A stretch of DNA of 60,000 nucleotides from Acanthaster planci (lineage: Eukaryota > Echinodermata > Asteroidea > Valvatida > Acanthasteridae). Of the stretch, positions 24,301 through 39,300 are shown one piece after another. The stretch's first letter is position 1. Every line of letters begins with the position of its first letter. The notes below the pieces were generated by a model. That model made no database searches. It was given only the letters and a program-made list of their open reading frames with translations, and was not told the DNA's origin. The stretch spans positions 64,001-124,000 of the forward strand of contig NW_019091433.1 of the NCBI RefSeq assembly GCF_001949145.1, given 5' to 3'. The translations under genes were made by a program, and so were the position numbers.

Positions 24301-27300
24301 AAAGTCACAGACAGTCAAAAATTCCTTCCACTTGATTTGCCGCAGTACACAGACGCATGGGGTCATTTGACTGATTTTGACTGATAGGACAGCTTTGTCC
24401 AGAATGCATCTTTGCACAGGGTGATTAATATACAGAGCACAATTGCACAGTGTGCCGCCATGGAAGCAAGGTTACTGGTCTGATGTGATGTGAATGAGTA
24501 AAGACTAAGAACTTCCACTATCACTGAATTAAAATTTTACTGTCCTCTGTCACGTGACGGGCTAATGTGCAAGCACATGGGCAAGGTCTCTGTCATGCCT
24601 TCTGCCTTGAGTACACTGAAGCCTAGCCTCACCAGCAAAGGAGAATCAAGCTGGTGGGAAGTTTGTCAAAATGTTTGCTCATGTACACGCCCCGTACACA
24701 TGCAAAGACTGTACACTCAGATAGAAATTAGTCGCGCATGTTAAATGAGCTCTGAGCACAATGCACATGAACCTGCATACATGTACAGTGTACAGTACAT
24801 ATATGCACAAGGTGAGTCCCCACCAAAGGACCGTCAGTGCACCACTTCTCTTGCTCCCACTCCGAGAGGATAGGCCTACATGTACATGTACATACATGTA
24901 CACGTAGTAATACACAAACTCTTATTACTACAACATATGAAGAGCAAGTAGACAAACACGAGTGTATGAAAATGCTGGTATCCCTTGTTCCCTTTTCAAT
25001 ATAGTACGGTGTGCTTGCAATTTGTGTACCTTGGATTCAATGAAAGAATGTGCAGGATGGCCGGGCAAGTGTTCTGGAAATGTTACAGGCGGTGATCACA
25101 GGCACCGACCATAACATCCTGAGTTGGTTAAAACCGACTCACAGCAATTCATCCCCAGTGTACGTATAAAAAGTACCTGGTACATCTGTTTTTGTGCCCC
25201 AACAAGAAATGGCATGTTTATGACAAAAGCATGCCACTGGTGGGACACACATTGCCAAGGTTTAATGTACAGTACGGTATGTGAGCTTGGCATAGGCCCT
25301 TCAACTCACAGAGTTGCACAATGTAAGTAACCTTTTCCCACATTGTGTACTGTACATGTAGGTACCAGTAGCAACAGTTTAACAGTCTTGGCATTTGGCC
25401 AAAAAGTGTTTACTACGTTGATCCCAACAAATAACCAAGTGTGCCCAAAAGAATGCTGAAAACATGCATGACATATGGTACATGTATGCATTGGAAGGCC
25501 ACAAGGGCCTCAGACATTCAATAACTGTGGGTGAAAGTTTCTCCAGAGCAACTGGTTGGAAGGGGCAATGAAATTATCCCGAAATTGAGCAAGATCTTTT
25601 GACAGGGGTGCATGGTGTGTGATTCACTGAGAACTCAATGGGGAACTGCTCTGAGAGCCAATGTCCACGGTGATGGGTTCAGTATACTGCACAGGTCCAG
25701 AGGCAACAGCAGAGGGGGGGATGTGCAACCTTGTCATCTGTCTGTGATGAGTAATGGAGCAGCTGGTTATCGGACTTCACTAGACAACACATCCAGACAT
25801 ACAAACTTCAGACCATCATTCAACGACCCACCGGAAAAATAATAAACTGAGCATTAAAGATGCGGGCAGGGAAGGCCACTGTAAAGAAAACCTGACTGGA
25901 AATTTCATCAGGAAGTACATGAGTAAATAAAGCAAGTCAATAACCAGAGCACACATCCAAATAGTGAACACACATGTACAATGTACATGACAGATGTACA
26001 TATGTGGTATTCACGTACATGTACATGTACACTGGGCAGGGGCCATTACAAAGGTTGCACCATACATGTATTTTGCATGGGTTCTTAAACTTGACAAGCC
26101 CATGTAACAGTATCCATCCAATGCTCCTTCAACAAAGTGAACACGTACATGTACATGTATGCTTACAATTTGATCAAATGCGTGCATGTACGGTACGTGT
26201 ACGTGTACAGAACTACATGTACATGTACCAGGTACATACATGTAAATGTACTTGTACGTGAAATTTATGTACAATTTGCAAATGAGCATCAAATCTCCTG
26301 TCACAACTGTCATTACTCTGAAGTGAAACAATTCACTGGTAAAAAGCATACATGTACAAAACCATACACATGTACAAGTATGTACTAGTACCAGTCTGTT
26401 TACTAGGGTCTATCATTATCAATGCAGCAATCTCACTTGACTTTTCCACACTATTTGTACACTCTACATGGCTACCACTAGGAGCCAGATGGGGAATGAG
26501 CTACAATTGGGCGCGCGTTGGTGATCAGGCAATCTCGCAGTGTAGGGCTGGACACTGCTACTTGTTTGATCATAGGGTGGTGTACGGTAAGCACATTGTA
26601 TGGATCCCAGCATGAAAAGACAAAGTAAATTGGGAGTAATGACTCATGGACAAGTTTGGCAATTTTTCTACACTTCTTTTCATGTTGGTCAAATAAAACT
26701 TCATGTTAATCAGAGAATCCATGCCAGAATTTATGGAGGTGATCAGTTACATAACATCCTATTCTCTCCAGGGAAATGAAGAGACAGGGAATGACTTCTA
26801 GGAAAACGAAATGTCAAACTATCTTCTTTTGAGTTAAAGAGTAGGCTGTACACGTAAAATATGTACTGACACATCGAATACACCTGATGTTTGACTTCCA
26901 ATATATTGATTATGGACAAATCTGATAGCCTAACCCTGATGTTTGCTTTCTCTACTTGACACAGTCTACTATTATATCGTACCTTTACTTGACACTGCAT
27001 GTCCCCAGATGCAATGAACTTTTCTTTCTTTCCCTCAAGCAATGTCATTCAATTACGACATGTCCAAGTAAAGTTTCTCCCTTAAGTGTCTGGGTCAAAA
27101 AATTCTGGTGTATAAAAAGGTCAACATATCCCTGATTGCAAAATCTCCAGTTTTATAAAACCCAAAATGTTTTTGGCAACTACTCTGGCGGGACAGACGC
27201 ATCCCCATACTGCCGTTTGGGGTACTAGCGCGGTGACATTCATTTATCCTTATTCATTTACGGTATCCTTATCCTTTCATTTCTTAAATCAATTATTTTT

Positions 27301-30300
27301 CCATTGATCATGTTTATGGAAACGGCACATTATAAATTTTCAATTTTATTATTATTAAAGTCCCAAGAGAAAAATCTATGAGTGCCAAACGTTTACATGT
27401 GTAGTGACGGTCAACTATGTTTGTACCCTGTACGTTTGCACAAATACATGTGTACATGTACATGTACATGTGCCAACAGTATATGTACATGTATCGTATG
27501 CCTCAGTGTTTCCCAGATTGAGTATCATTTCAAAAATACTCGAAGCTCAATATTCAGCTTCAATATGGGCCCCAAGCAGGACCAAGAGAGGGCACCATTT
27601 TCTCAGCAATGGAGGCTCCTTGGGTGGGAACTGCATTTCGCTGGTTCACGAATGACTATGAAATGCATATGTTTCATACAGGTACGAGTCACTTCCAACA
27701 ACATGAACGCTCCCCACCAGCACACCGGTAGCTCTCTTCAATTGATGAAGACAGGCTCCAAGCAGATTAATGAAATACATGTACCTATTGGATGGTCTAT
27801 GCAGATACAATATACGGTACATGTACATCCAGCAACCAGCATTACATGTAGAAGCCATCACTGCAGTGGTGAGATGCTCGAGTTAAATATCTCTCTGACC
27901 AGAGTTCTCTGACTTGCTAAAATGTGTGCCCACATCATACTGTACGCATGAGTGTAGTGGCACTGCAATAACACCATACACGTATCTCAAATCAAATCTC
28001 ACAATATATGACATACATTATTACAGGGTGTACGTACAAAATAAACTTACATGTACATGTGTGTGCCTTAATAAATGTGTACAGTGTATTGATCATATAC
28101 ATGTACATGTATAAATGTTTGATAAATGCAGCATATACATGTACATGTACATGTAGATGTATCCAAAGTGTACACACAATAACAATTTGCTAGCACAAAG
28201 TGCAGCCCTATGTTCCCACGAGACTCGGGAGAGTACATCTTGCCCTACAGGTGTTCCAGTTCACTCCCGCTTTCAACCTCGCGGCTTCAGATGTAACGCA
28301 CTCTGCCTCTATCCCCCGCAACACCCAATCCCCTGTGCAAAGTCTTGAGTGGTGCACTGCTGCGCGCGCCCGGTTCACCATGAAAGCTCAGGTGTATTAC
28401 ATGACAGTCAAATGGCCGGCCCGGCTTTTAACGCCACCTGATGCAGAGAAAGTCCTACCGTAAAGTAACCCCTGCGCGCAGTTGATGCTATCGGTCACTG
28501 GAATCTCCCGACATTTCAAACCATTCGTAATTTTTTTCTTCTTTTTTTTAACTGATAGGTAGCTACAAGGTAGTGATAGGTATCTGCAAGAACATTGCAC
28601 TACCGGTACGTAGATGGCTTTTGCTCAAACCTGTTTAAGGTCACCTAGAATCTGATCATCTCCACCAAGGGATAAGTAACTTACACATCAGTTTCAATGG
28701 CTCAATGTCCTATCTACATGTACGCAAACAATGCAGACTGCATGTATACATGTACCTGGTACATGTACATCGGAACATTTAGCTAGGATGAAGTACATGT
28801 ACACTGAACATGTAGGTGATACATTTGTTCAACTAAATCTACCAGAAAACATTAAGATTGACACACTGTCATGATATTTTTTTATTTTGTCTGTGGACAA
28901 AACACTGGTAAGTTTTTGAGAATAAAATACTAAAAAAAAGCTCGAATATTTTCCAAGTCTGCTCTACAATGGACTGGTAGCAAAAGAGTAGGAATGGTTC
29001 AGTTTTGACTGGTCTTTGGCACAGTTCATAGTTACGCCAACATTCAAATCTCAAAAATGCAAAAGAGAGAGGAATTCCAAAACAACATGTAGTTAAGCTG
29101 ACCAGGATTGGAAGCTCAATCTAGAACATTATTAACGCTACAAAGTCCCCGAACGGGACTCCAGCAATCAGAAGACTGCAAGATCTGCCAGGCTTGAGGG
29201 AGAAGAAATGGTCTTGGAATAAATACACACATGCAGTGATTGATGTTCTTCTGCTATTGCTGGGGTTCAACATCAAGTGCAGGAAGTGGAGAACATTATT
29301 AGTCACTCCTGGAAGGGTTTACGTATGCACTCAGTGTACCGTACGTCCAGGGTTCTGCTAGACCTTTTTTTTTTTTTTTGGTTCCAGCATACATGAGAGG
29401 CAATTCTGTTCTCCAAAGACAGAAATAAAACATCAGGATTTTCTGACACACTTAAGACTCACACAACACAAAGTGACGAGAATCACTTGAACTTGTGACG
29501 AGTCCTCTGGGCGGCCGTGCGCTGGCATTTTTTTTAAAGATAAAATTATCAACTACATTCCAGGTGTCAAATCCGGTGGGTTGTACTTAGCACCTGCCAA
29601 TGGCAGTACAGCACTGCAATCACTACTGTATGCAGTTACTGTTCCATGACGGTCATTCCATGCAAAACCCAGTCCAATGCTTTCTGCTATTGGAGGGGGC
29701 CATCAGGAACGTCCAGTGACACATGTCTGCACATGGGACTTGAGATTCAAAGAATGTGCTATGACAACCGTGTATGTATGTACCGGTACTATACTAGCCA
29801 TGTATGTTTCAACCGCTCATTAAGTTTGTGCGCATGCGCACTGAATTACACTGAGGTCAGAAGCCAGTAAAATGGCTTTTGATGAAGGTAGGTACATGTA
29901 GACCCCCAAAGTAATCGACATCATACTCAAATTTTGTTTTTCCCCCTTCTTTCCATTCCATACTGATTAGAATTTAAACACTCAAAGTCCGGTTTGCTAA
30001 CTTGCACGATAAAATCCATTTTCTGCCAAATTTTTTCCTGTCCTTGTCACATACACGTACCTCCAAAGTAACAGATTTGGAAGGGAAGCCAACATTTTAG
30101 AGGGTATATTTTTTTCTCAACTTTGCCAGGTTTTCCCTAACATGTCTCTACTTGGGAATGGTGAGTAATGACTACGTACATGTATCATGCAAGAACCAAA
30201 CTGCACAAATGAGAACAGAAAGTTTTAGTTTTTGCCTTTTAGTCGGGCAATTCGACATCTTTGTATGTCAGTGTTCAATTTACTGGTGGTCTGTTGGCCA

Positions 30301-33300
30301 AATGAGAGATGAAATTGCCTTGGGCCAGCTGAGAAGCATTCCCAAATGGCCCGGCTGGTCAGCTGAACAGTTGCAATAAACACATCCAGTTCCCCATCCA
30401 GTTCCCCATCCAAATCACAATGTTGATAGTTTATAAGGGATGGAGCCTGGTTGTCAAAGGCTTAAAATGTATTAGGATTATAACCAACTTAGTTTTGGAC
30501 CTCAAATTCACTTTTTCTTTTCGTGGTGCAGCTTTCCAGCACACGATCGTCTTCATGCTACATATGGCCAGACTGGCCCAGCTGGCAAACCCGGTGCACC
30601 TAGCCATATATACCGCATGTACCGTGGCATGCACGCGGTTGGCTTCCATTTCCAATATGTGTTATGTACTGTACGTGTATTTTGTTCTGCAACCTAAAGT
30701 TCAGTGGACAATCATCTTAAAACGCTGCAGCACATGCTACGCCGCGGCAGCCCCGGTAGCTAGTCAGCCCAGCACGGCAAAATGTGCAGGAGCAACCCAG
30801 CCGGCACATGTGTAGATTGCCTTTGGCAGTGTCCAAAATGGGCCTTCAGAGCTGAGGCTTCATCTATTTTGTCAGCAATTTTTTCCTAGTTTTGATCGCG
30901 ATCGCACACACGCGGTAGACTCAACTACACATGCATAATTGGTTTTTACGTGACATAATGGGTTGGTCAACTTTGCAGCACGGGGGATGTGGTTAGTGAA
31001 CTCGAAAAACATGTGTCAAAATTTAAACAAAAAAGCTTTTAATTCACTAGAATTCTTTTATAGAAAATGATTTTCCTTAAATTAAGAAATGCTTTGTCAG
31101 AAAATCTGCATATCATAGGATGCTTTGTCATAAGAAATTTTGAGAGTGATTTCTGGGTTATTATGTATATTGAGTCCAAATACTGTACCGGTAGGAGTGG
31201 TGGATGTGCTTCAAAACTCTTTTAAGTCGCTGGGATAAATATTAAAAGGTTAAAATAAACTACAAATAATTGTTTATGCAGTTTTGTTTTTCTCCGTGAA
31301 CAGATTCTTGACTTCCAATATATCGATTATGGACAAATCTGATCATGACCAGTTGAAATGTCTGTGGGCCGGCTAAAATGTAGGCCAGCCGGCTAGGCTG
31401 GTCAGTTGAAACATATGTATATGTATGTATGGGTGTACGGTACATGCTTGCCTTGCCCAATATCCGGACATCTGTCAAACTCAGTGCGGACATTTGAATC
31501 TGCATGACAAACAGTCATACTTCAAATAAATGGCTCTCGATCTCGAAGAAGTGAGCTGATCTATAGATAAAAACGATTTGTCAGTCTTTTGAATAGTATC
31601 ATGATAACGGATGTTCTGAGGGAAATTCGACAAAAGTGGGTAAATTGGACACTCAGTACCAGTACATGTGCATGTACGAATGACAAATGATGAAAATGAG
31701 TCCCAGTGAAAAACAAACTGAGTTTCAAAGAAACTATTTTTTCCCTAGAAGTAATGAACTTTTTTGTTCAAAAGAGTGTTTAGTCTTTCATACAGCATCA
31801 AGGTTATTTGAAGGTAAACCCCGCAAAAATTATGAAGATTAGATACAACGTTAGGTAAAAACATTATTTTTTTCATAATTATCGTTTGTCATAAAATTTA
31901 TATTTTCCACTTCTTTCTTACACAGAAGCAATTAAATATCACCATTTAATAGATTCTTGACAATTTCTTCACACACAAACTCTGTAAGGGAAATGACAGT
32001 ACAAATCCCTCACGTGGGTCACCATCAATATGCATTGTCTGCCAGAATTTATCATTTTTCAGGCCGATGACTATACGTGTATGTCACTATTGCGCATGCA
32101 TGAGTACACAAACTAAATGCATGCACAGTCTATGGGGACCAAACATGCATGTAGCTGGGCTGGAATTAGGCCAATTTACCGTTAACTTCTAATACCGGTA
32201 GGCTCTTGAAAAAGCCTTTAGGAATACTGAACATGCACAGTGCATACCCTAAGGTACATGTACCCTATCCAGAAATGTACATGTGTATTCATTTCCAGTA
32301 AATTTCTATATGTGTATGAAATATTAATTTTCAATTTATAATTACTCGTGTTTACAATGTTCGTGCTATGGTGATTACAAATGCAATATTGTTGCAGTAA
32401 GGTATGTAGACTGCACATCTACATGTTGGTATTGAACAAATATCTTTTCATTATTTCGTTTATTCCAACCTTTTTATTTTTTTTACTGGTACTAACTCCC
32501 ATTTCATTTTTGGTAATATATTGGCACTAGCTTCCATACCCTTGCATTAAAAAACTTGTACATGTACATGTACGAAGCACGCCAAAAATTTGGAAAGCTT
32601 CATTCAGGGATTACATGTACATGTACTGAGGGAGGGTACCAGTAGCTACCCAGTTACAAAATGTGAGGTACATATACATGTAATACAGGGTTTCTACTCG
32701 CAGTCACCATTTTGGGCCAAATGGCCAAATGTTTACCGACTTTGGTTGCAATCCTGAGCCTTTGGCACTGCATTTAAGGGAATAAAAACTCAGTGTGGCT
32801 GCAAAAAGGTAAATGAATTGACGGTAAGTTAAACCTTTGTCTCCTGTTTTGAATTTTCCATATGGAACCCTATAAATAAATGCAAGGACAATATATGTAA
32901 CGGGTGTACGAGTACCGGTACATACCGGTACTCTGCATACATGTATGGCAAATTAACTAATGGATTTGTCCCGTTCTAACGTGCTTCACTTGTTCAGCCG
33001 CCCTGATACATGTGCATACATACATCTGTCACTACGTGTGCCCGAACATTCGGCCTATTAATTTCTGGCATTTGTGTACGCTGACATCAAATGACTCCGG
33101 CATGCCTCCACAACACTGCACAGTCATGTCTTATTATGTACATGCACAGGTATGAGTAAACGAACAGAGCGCAGGAGCCCACTGTGACAGAAAAAAAAAA
33201 ATCAAAATTTAAAGCCCACCAGAGCACAGAGGAGTTGACACAGGAAATGATATATTATTCTTCCATAAATTTTCAGGATGTTTTCATTCCTTAAATTCCT

Positions 33301-36300
33301 CCCTTTGGCCCTTCAGGTATGCTTGGTAATCAACAGATCACTGCACATAGCGTGCACATCTTTAAGCTGTGCATCTGCGCTAGAATTTCCTCTTCGGCTA
33401 CAGTGGTACAAGGGTAAAACTTTAAACAGTTAAATCTTACCCATGTTCTAACTTGAACTTTTTAGGCTAGGGAAATTTATCTTCATCGGCAACTTCAAGT
33501 AACCGAGCGAGAAGCTCACTTCATGGGAGATCTTTGTGTGACTTTTTACATGAAATTGTGTGTACACGTACTTCAGTGTACAAGTTAGAGTTCATATTAC
33601 AATGTAGCTAAATGTACCATACCCCTCACATTTTTAGACCTGGGAATGTACATGTATTTCATTTTCTTGAGCCTAACATTTGACCCAGAAGGAAAAACAA
33701 GAAAATGTTCCATTCAGACCCCATCAAGTCTACAGTAATTACTATAATATTACTAAAGAATATTGAAATGGAAGAACTCGTGCTAAATAAAAAAAAAGGG
33801 GAAAAAAGCTGAAATCTTATTAACATTGGAAAAATATCATGCCTAATTTCTCTAACTCAAGAAAAGGGAAATGTATTTTAATGCATCACTGTGCATGTTT
33901 GATTTCTTTTCAAAACCTTAATGTGTAACAATGTTCATGCTCTGTACATGTGCAACTGGTTCCTTTTAATTCACAAAATGCAAGTACACAATAACAAAAG
34001 ATACATGTATGACATCACCGCAGCAATGGCTTCTAATCCTGGTTGTCAAATTAGCGGAGTCAATCAATGCACTAGTCAGTGCACAACTACATGTACATGT
34101 ACATGTATGCCACTGGTGGTGAAAATAGCATTTCAGGCATGGGTACAAGCTCAGCACCTCTGCAACCTTTTCAGGTTAAAACAAAGGGGTCCTCCAGTCA
34201 AATACAGACACAAATATAGAGGAGAAAAGTGTATCATGTTGGACATACACTGTACATGTATTTAACAAGCAGCTATGGAATGCAGGTGTGAGCTTGAATT
34301 CAGCACACAAGCTTGTTCATTGTTTTGGGAGTCCAGTTGGTGTAGTGATTCTTTCCTCACCTTCCACCCCTGAGGCCCAGGTTCGATTCCCAGTTCGGTC
34401 CACATGTGGGTTGGGTTGTCAGTCCCTCCCTGATTCTGTGGGTTTTACGCAGAATATTCCTGTGGGGTTTTCCTCCTACCAACAAACCGGACTGCTTCTC
34501 ACTGCATGCACTGTTTCCTCTCTACAGGTTTTCAGGCTTGTGAGCTGCAGTGCCTAAGGTGCTTTTGAGGAATCCTTGGTGTTATTACCAGAATTATTTA
34601 ATTAATAATAATGATAGTATTGGTGGCATGAAATGTCAGACTGCGTCCTTGACGGTTCTTGCAGTGGCTCCGCTGGCAGCTAAATGGGAGACATGCAGCC
34701 GATTTCACAAAAAGTGGTATAACTTTGAACCATGTGTAAGCCTTGCGCCACAAATCTTTGCCGTAGTTATACAAACATACTTGTATGTTCGATTTCACAG
34801 TTGTGTAGCTGCGCCTTATTTCAAAAATGGACAAAAATGCTTTTTGTAATGGCTGTTCTTATCTAATACTATACATGTAACAACAGTAATTGAACAGTCA
34901 TTGAATCATCTCAGCCCGCCATTTTGAAAAAGTTTTCGTCTTTTCTGTGTCGGAAGCGGATAGAAAATCTCACAGTTCTCTCACAGGCAAGCAAGTTTGT
35001 CATTTCCTTCTACAAAGTTGTTTCTCGTAAAAGCCTTATTAAGTCCGGCAATGGTGAGGCTTAACTGAACACGATAAGCTAGTCAAATCATTCATTTTTG
35101 CTTAGTTTGGCGCAACTTGAGCCATCTAAAATGACTGCGTACATGTATGTAAGTTACACCACAGTTTGTTGTGTAAGTCACAGACTTACGCAGTGTGCAA
35201 GTTTCATGAAATCAGTCTTCACTTGTTGCACAACTTAAGCGATAAAATGTGGCGTAAGTGGAGTTACGCTATTGCAGAAAAGTTTGTGAAATTGGCTGCT
35301 GATCCTCCGACAACAGGCACAATCCTGTGACGATACGACGGCATGTCCTTCTCTGTCCTCGAATCCGCCAAGTCCTCACTGCATGTACAAAGTGCAGCAC
35401 ATACTGGCATTGTGTGCTTGTAAATATCGGAATTTAAGCTGACACCGTGTCAGAAATCACAAGAATAATGAGCCGCACTCACTGAAATTACAAACTGAGA
35501 AATTGAGGCACTAACTACATGTACCATTCACGTACACGCACACCCTGTTTTTGCTCACATTTCCTCATGTTTATATGAAACAGCTACAAATGTCCTACGG
35601 TAATGGCCAACATGTACAGAAGCGTGGGCCTGGATAACCATTTCAAGCACTGTAATCCATGCCATTCATGTTCAGGTACGTGTACATGAACCACACATCA
35701 TACCTAGTAGTGACTGGCTCTTGTGAATGTGCACATGTGTACACGTGGCATACAGCAAGGTCAATGAGACTGCCTGTACCAGGCACCTTTACATTTTTTC
35801 CCCATGCCTCACTTAATCCCACTGCCCCAGGAGTCAGCCCAGACAATTATGATGTTGCCCTCACACAGTTGTGTGAGTGGAAAATCAATACTGCTTGATT
35901 GTTAAATGCACCAACGTCCAACAATGGAACATTTGCGGTTTGCATGTAATCTGGACGTCAATTCATTAACCGTGACAGTGAAATCTCTCAGAATGATTCT
36001 TACCTGTCCTTTTACAATTGTATTCATTTCCTTTTTTTCAGAGAGGCTCTGAGCAGAAATAATTTGAGACTTGATGAAGATCATGTTGAGGCTCACTGCA
36101 ACTGGTTCCCCTGCCTGGACTCAGTGGCAGCACAGTGCATTCACCTTTATAGCAATTAGTGAATAGTCACACCATAGGGCACAAGCATCTGTGTACCATG
36201 GAAAATTATATGCAGTGTACTTGGGATACCCAGAGTCCCATGCAGAGCCATGTCAGAATCAACTGGATGAGGCTGAGTACATGTACAGTCTAATTATGTG

Positions 36301-39300
36301 TCTATACAAAGCAGCTGCAGGCCAGCTGCTTCCTCAGCTGCACAGCATATATGAGTACATGTATATTGCAAGCCATAGTTCCGTGTATGTGTATAACTTT
36401 CAGACACATCCTCCCATCTTGAGTCAGCGGCCAGCCAGTGCATGATCGACCTGATGATTTCTGGCACAATCTCATCTTACTTTAAACATTGACAGACACA
36501 TTCAGCACTGCATTCAGTGACTTGGTCGGCACTGCACTTCAGGCAAATTGTCCTCTGTGAGGAAACTTCAGACCAGTCTGTGAGGACAGCATGTACATGT
36601 GCAATGTTAGTCCCCACAACATCGCGGGTCCCTACCATCTCTTAATGTATCACACAAATTACAGTATGCGTGTGTGGTGCTTACAAACTCAGGAACAAGA
36701 TATGGTGAACAACTACGATAGCCAAGTGTGAAAAGTGTAGAAGTTTAACTGGTTAACGTCAGATTTTCTTACCCGAAAAAGCTGCTAGGGGCGGGTTTTT
36801 TTACCTGCAAAATCTTCAGCCTTGCAACTGCACTTTGACCCAACAAGGCATGAGCGTTTAGTACGTCAACCGCGGAAATGAGAAATGATTTCTGAAACGA
36901 GTGAACAAGACGCGTCCTGGGCGGGATAAAAAAAGGAAAATTATGTATGTGGTGTAGGTACTTCATCCGGCATCAAGTGGTTAAATGCCACTTGCCTGCA
37001 AGTATACTGTACATAAAGACAATGATGTGCCTTTACCAGCTCATGCACTCACAAAGTACATTTACCAGATTACATATAGCGCATGCAGCATTCATCTTTG
37101 CAACCTTGAATGGAATAATAATTTAATCTGAACAACCCCAGCATGTAGAAAATTATAATAAAATTGACTCAGGACTCCAGACTGCCAAGGTTAACAGAGA
37201 GGGAACATTACATTACATAATCTGCACTGGTACAGCATTCAGTCCACTGTCATTTTGTCATTCTTTGAGCAGGGGAATACCGTACCAATGAGACAGAAAG
37301 AAGAAAATGCTTTGGGATATGTAAACATGCACATGTACATGTACCTTTCAATCTAAGGTGAGAATTTCTTTTCAAGGTGGTACTCAGATCCGCCGACCCT
37401 CAGGATTCTGAACAGGTCTCAAGTCTGCTGACTAACAATTTACCGATATAAGTGTACAGAAAAATTTTGGGGGGCTCAGCTGTCCAACCAACAGCAAATC
37501 AGAGTCCCTGGTTCTCAGCTGCTAGCGCTAATGGTAAGGGATCCCCCTTTTTTTCTGGAAAAGTTTTTGCATTCTTCCCTTCAACTTCCAAGACCCTAAT
37601 TTGTTTTTCTTGAGACCACAGAAAATATTTTGTTTATTTTTTTTCCATCCTCTTCTAAAATTTGTCTTTACAAAAATTCAAGCACCAACTTATGCAAAAA
37701 TTCTCACCTGAGGAGACCAAATATCCGTGCACCTGTACTTGCACCTGTCACATCAGAGCTTTCAGCAATTATTACTCTAAATCTATTTCGTGGCATATCA
37801 CGGCCTGCAATGCCTGGTTATCTTGAAACAAGCTCTATATGGGACTTTTTAATGTACATATACAAGAAAGGCAATGTGTCTGTAAGTGTAAAGCCTTAGG
37901 ATTCCATACATACTGTTGGTAAAATACGAAAATATCTTACCGGTACTTTACATGCAACAGAACAAATTGTCCATTCAGTGATAACTTCGCGGTTGGATAT
38001 GGGAAATGCACTTTTGTATGGACTCTCACAATCACAAATTGATCGTCTAGAGCGTATGCAGAATTCAGCTGCTCGTATTATTACTCTCTCGAGAACTTGT
38101 CACATTACACCGATTCTACAAGAACTGCACTGGTTGCCTGTTAGGTTCAGAATCATTTACAAGATGCTCTTCTTTGTCTATAAGTCACTCCACAGTCTTG
38201 CTCCAGCATATTGATGACTTATTACAACCATGCAATCCCATACCACACCCAGATCCTTTCATTCATGGGGGGATTGCTCTTTTTCATGTGCTGCACCTCG
38301 TCTTTGGAACAACTTGCCGGCATGGTTATGATCTTCCCCCTCTCTCCTGCAGTTTAAGAAGGATCTGAAGACTCATCTCTTCAATGAGGCATTTAATTAA
38401 TTGCTTTGTACCAGCACCTTGAGCACCTTGGTGGATCTGTGCGCTCTATAAATCATTATTATTATTATAATCATTATGATTACATGTACTGGCACCATAC
38501 AGTACATTAGCAGGTATCTTTTATCACAGACCACTCTGCGCACAACATTCTTTGAGTACATTTTTAAACTTGAGACGTGCAGACATATTTGAAAGTCGCA
38601 ATGCCCTAATTAGTCAAAGTAGGGTATAACATGGGCATACCACAATCCCACAAGCATGGCACCACATCAGTAAGTATGGCGCCCCTTCCTGGCTGCTGAA
38701 TTGGTCTATACATGTACATGCATATCATTTAAACAGTCACATAATGAGAAGCAATTTAACTTTTATTCATATTGCTTACAGCTCCATGCGAATGGTTCTG
38801 ACAGACCAAATTAATTTTTCAAAACCAATATGTCACTATCATGAGCTAATGTTATCAGCCACTGATGGATTAAACCCATAGCAGAATGGCTCCCGATGTT
38901 TATCTCTTCCAATTGTTGCACCAATCAACTCTGCCCAGTACAAGTTTACTTTTGTCTCCATCCTCAAAATAAATGTACATGTAAACATCCATTTTGTATA
39001 TATGTACTGTATGTGCAATATTCTCATTCAAATTACCCGGAAGTACAATCATTCATTCTCACTGAAACTGACTTGACCAGATGCAACGATATGGTACATT
39101 GTACATGTACTGTTGAATGCATTTCTACATGTACACTGGTTCCTGGCAGAGAAGATGAGAAACACTTAAGTACCATACACAGTTGCAAAATGTATTTTTT
39201 CACATGTATGTACTGGTATACGTGTACATCTTTGGTTTACATGTACATGTATATATACCAGTACCAGTAAATAGAAAGCCCACTCCATGCACATGTACAC

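Noticed and set aside
34325-34395. Functional tRNA gene
   Set aside because: The A and B boxes are present but the acceptor and anticodon stems are not, and a SINE body follows.
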